NCBI GenBank assembly: GCA_026686845.1
Contig: JAIVEN010000020.1
Span: forward strand, 5,979,501-6,043,500
Reading direction: 5' to 3'
DNA length: 64,000 nucleotides
DNA from: Adenanthera pavonina
Taxonomy: Eukaryota; Streptophyta; Magnoliopsida; Fabales; Fabaceae
The notes beneath the pieces were generated by a model that did no database searches, was not told where the DNA came from, and saw nothing but the letters and a program-made list of their open reading frames with translations. Positions 63,370 through 64,000 of this stretch are shown piece by piece. Numbering within the stretch: the stretch's first letter is position 1; each line of letters opens with the position of its first letter. A program made the position numbers and the translations under genes.

Positions 63370-63670
63370 TAGCAATATATATTTGTTGCTTGAGATAGCT
63401 TCTGGTTCGCTGGTGGACGGTGAAAATCAATAATCTCTTACAAATGAGATTTTTGAATCTAAATGTTTTCCTTTGGTCCAGGCTATTAACAAAACAGGTT
63501 GTAGCCATGATTGGAGATGCAAAATATTCTTGTCGAGAACATTCTTATTGAAAGGAAGTCTATAATGAATAACTAATTTCTCATTGGATTCCTAGAGTAG
63601 CAAATTCGGTGGCAGGTTGCTAAAGCTACCCTTTTGAGAGATGTGCCCAGCTAATTGGGACTCCACACCC
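63370..63670 (+). pseudogene. Relic of an RNase H-like domain (retroelement or domesticated)
   Basis: With frame changes, the plus strand reads EIASGSLVDG, then NEIFESKCFPLVQAINKTG, DWRCKIFLSR and WIPRVANSV followed by VAKATLLRDV. This matches the plant RVT_3/RNase H pattern (E.D..LV.AIN ... WI.R.AN..AD..AK). Stops and at least one frameshift are present, so it is a dead fragment, most likely from a LINE-type element. Confidence 0.5.
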
Positions 63671-64000
63671 TCATTTCTTCTTTTGCATTTGCTAGTTTTT
63701 TATGCTAACTTCTACCGTGTTCATAGACACGATTGATGAACACATAAGGTTGAACCCCACATGACTTGGTTGGGTTTGGCTCAATAAGAATAAAAAAGGT
63801 TTAATAAATTTTTTTAAAATTATTCAAAATATTTTAAAAATTTTATTTATAAACATATATTTACGATCATTCAAAATATCTTGCTTTGATAAATCATATT
63901 GAGACCAAAAGTAAGCATTTTATAAAATATAAATATTTGACGATTATCCATTATTTTTTACATAATATTAAATTAAAATTTTAAGTAAAATATAAAATTA
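63671..64000. other. AT-rich end of window, nothing recognised
   Basis: No gene, RNA or repeat boundary is seen. Confidence 0.4.

Noticed and set aside
1..64000. CRISPR arrays, bacterial operons, rRNA genes
   Set aside because: Nothing of this kind is visible; the intron-rich genes and transposons are those of a plant nuclear genome.

Overview
This window is nuclear DNA from a flowering plant, most likely a eudicot. It is AT-rich, and its genes have many GT-AG introns. The recognisable proteins belong to plant families (a plant ALIX/BRO1, a SABATH methyltransferase, a PADRE/DUF4228 protein), and the spaces between them are full of plant transposons. Two pieces of plastid DNA (ycf2 and rps12-rps7) are embedded in it. 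I could not name the species.

Layout from left to right. Bases 1-2000 hold the probable 3' end of an unrecognised plus-strand gene. A minus-strand gene at 3330-4370 encodes a charged RS/His-rich FAM133-like nuclear protein with a long, probably spliced 5' leader. An 8-exon ALIX/BRO1 gene (863 aa) runs from 8843 to 16023. A head-to-head pair of SABATH methyltransferase genes follows: an intact minus-strand copy (17873-19765) with a plastid ycf2 fragment in its second intron, and a broken plus-strand copy (21901-23236). A 13-exon minus-strand gene for a TTC5/Strap-like TPR plus OB-fold protein (415 aa) spans 24959-35484; its seventh intron holds a 2.1-kb solo Copia-type LTR with a nested MITE. 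From 36082 to 37797 lie two hAT-type elements with 8-bp target duplications, the first carrying plastid rps12-rps7 DNA. A single-exon PADRE gene is at 42255-42800. A cluster of Stowaway-type MITEs (43770-45272) leads into a 6.1-kb Mutator-like element (45971-52086) with a decayed transposase. A Helitron-like element follows (52494-53513). A small two-exon gene for a predicted plastid membrane protein lies at 56286-56821. The last 7 kb are AT-rich, with a possible TIR element and an RNase H-like relic.

The host genes are unrelated housekeeping or stress genes with no sign of joint function, except the methyltransferase pair, which arose by inverted duplication. Coding structures were derived by hand from splice sites, reading phase and remembered family sequence; exon phases close without remainder for ALIX, the intact SABATH gene, TTC5 and the plastid protein. 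I found no new biological system. The most unusual content is the organelle DNA inside a transposon and inside an intron, and the nested and abutting transposons.
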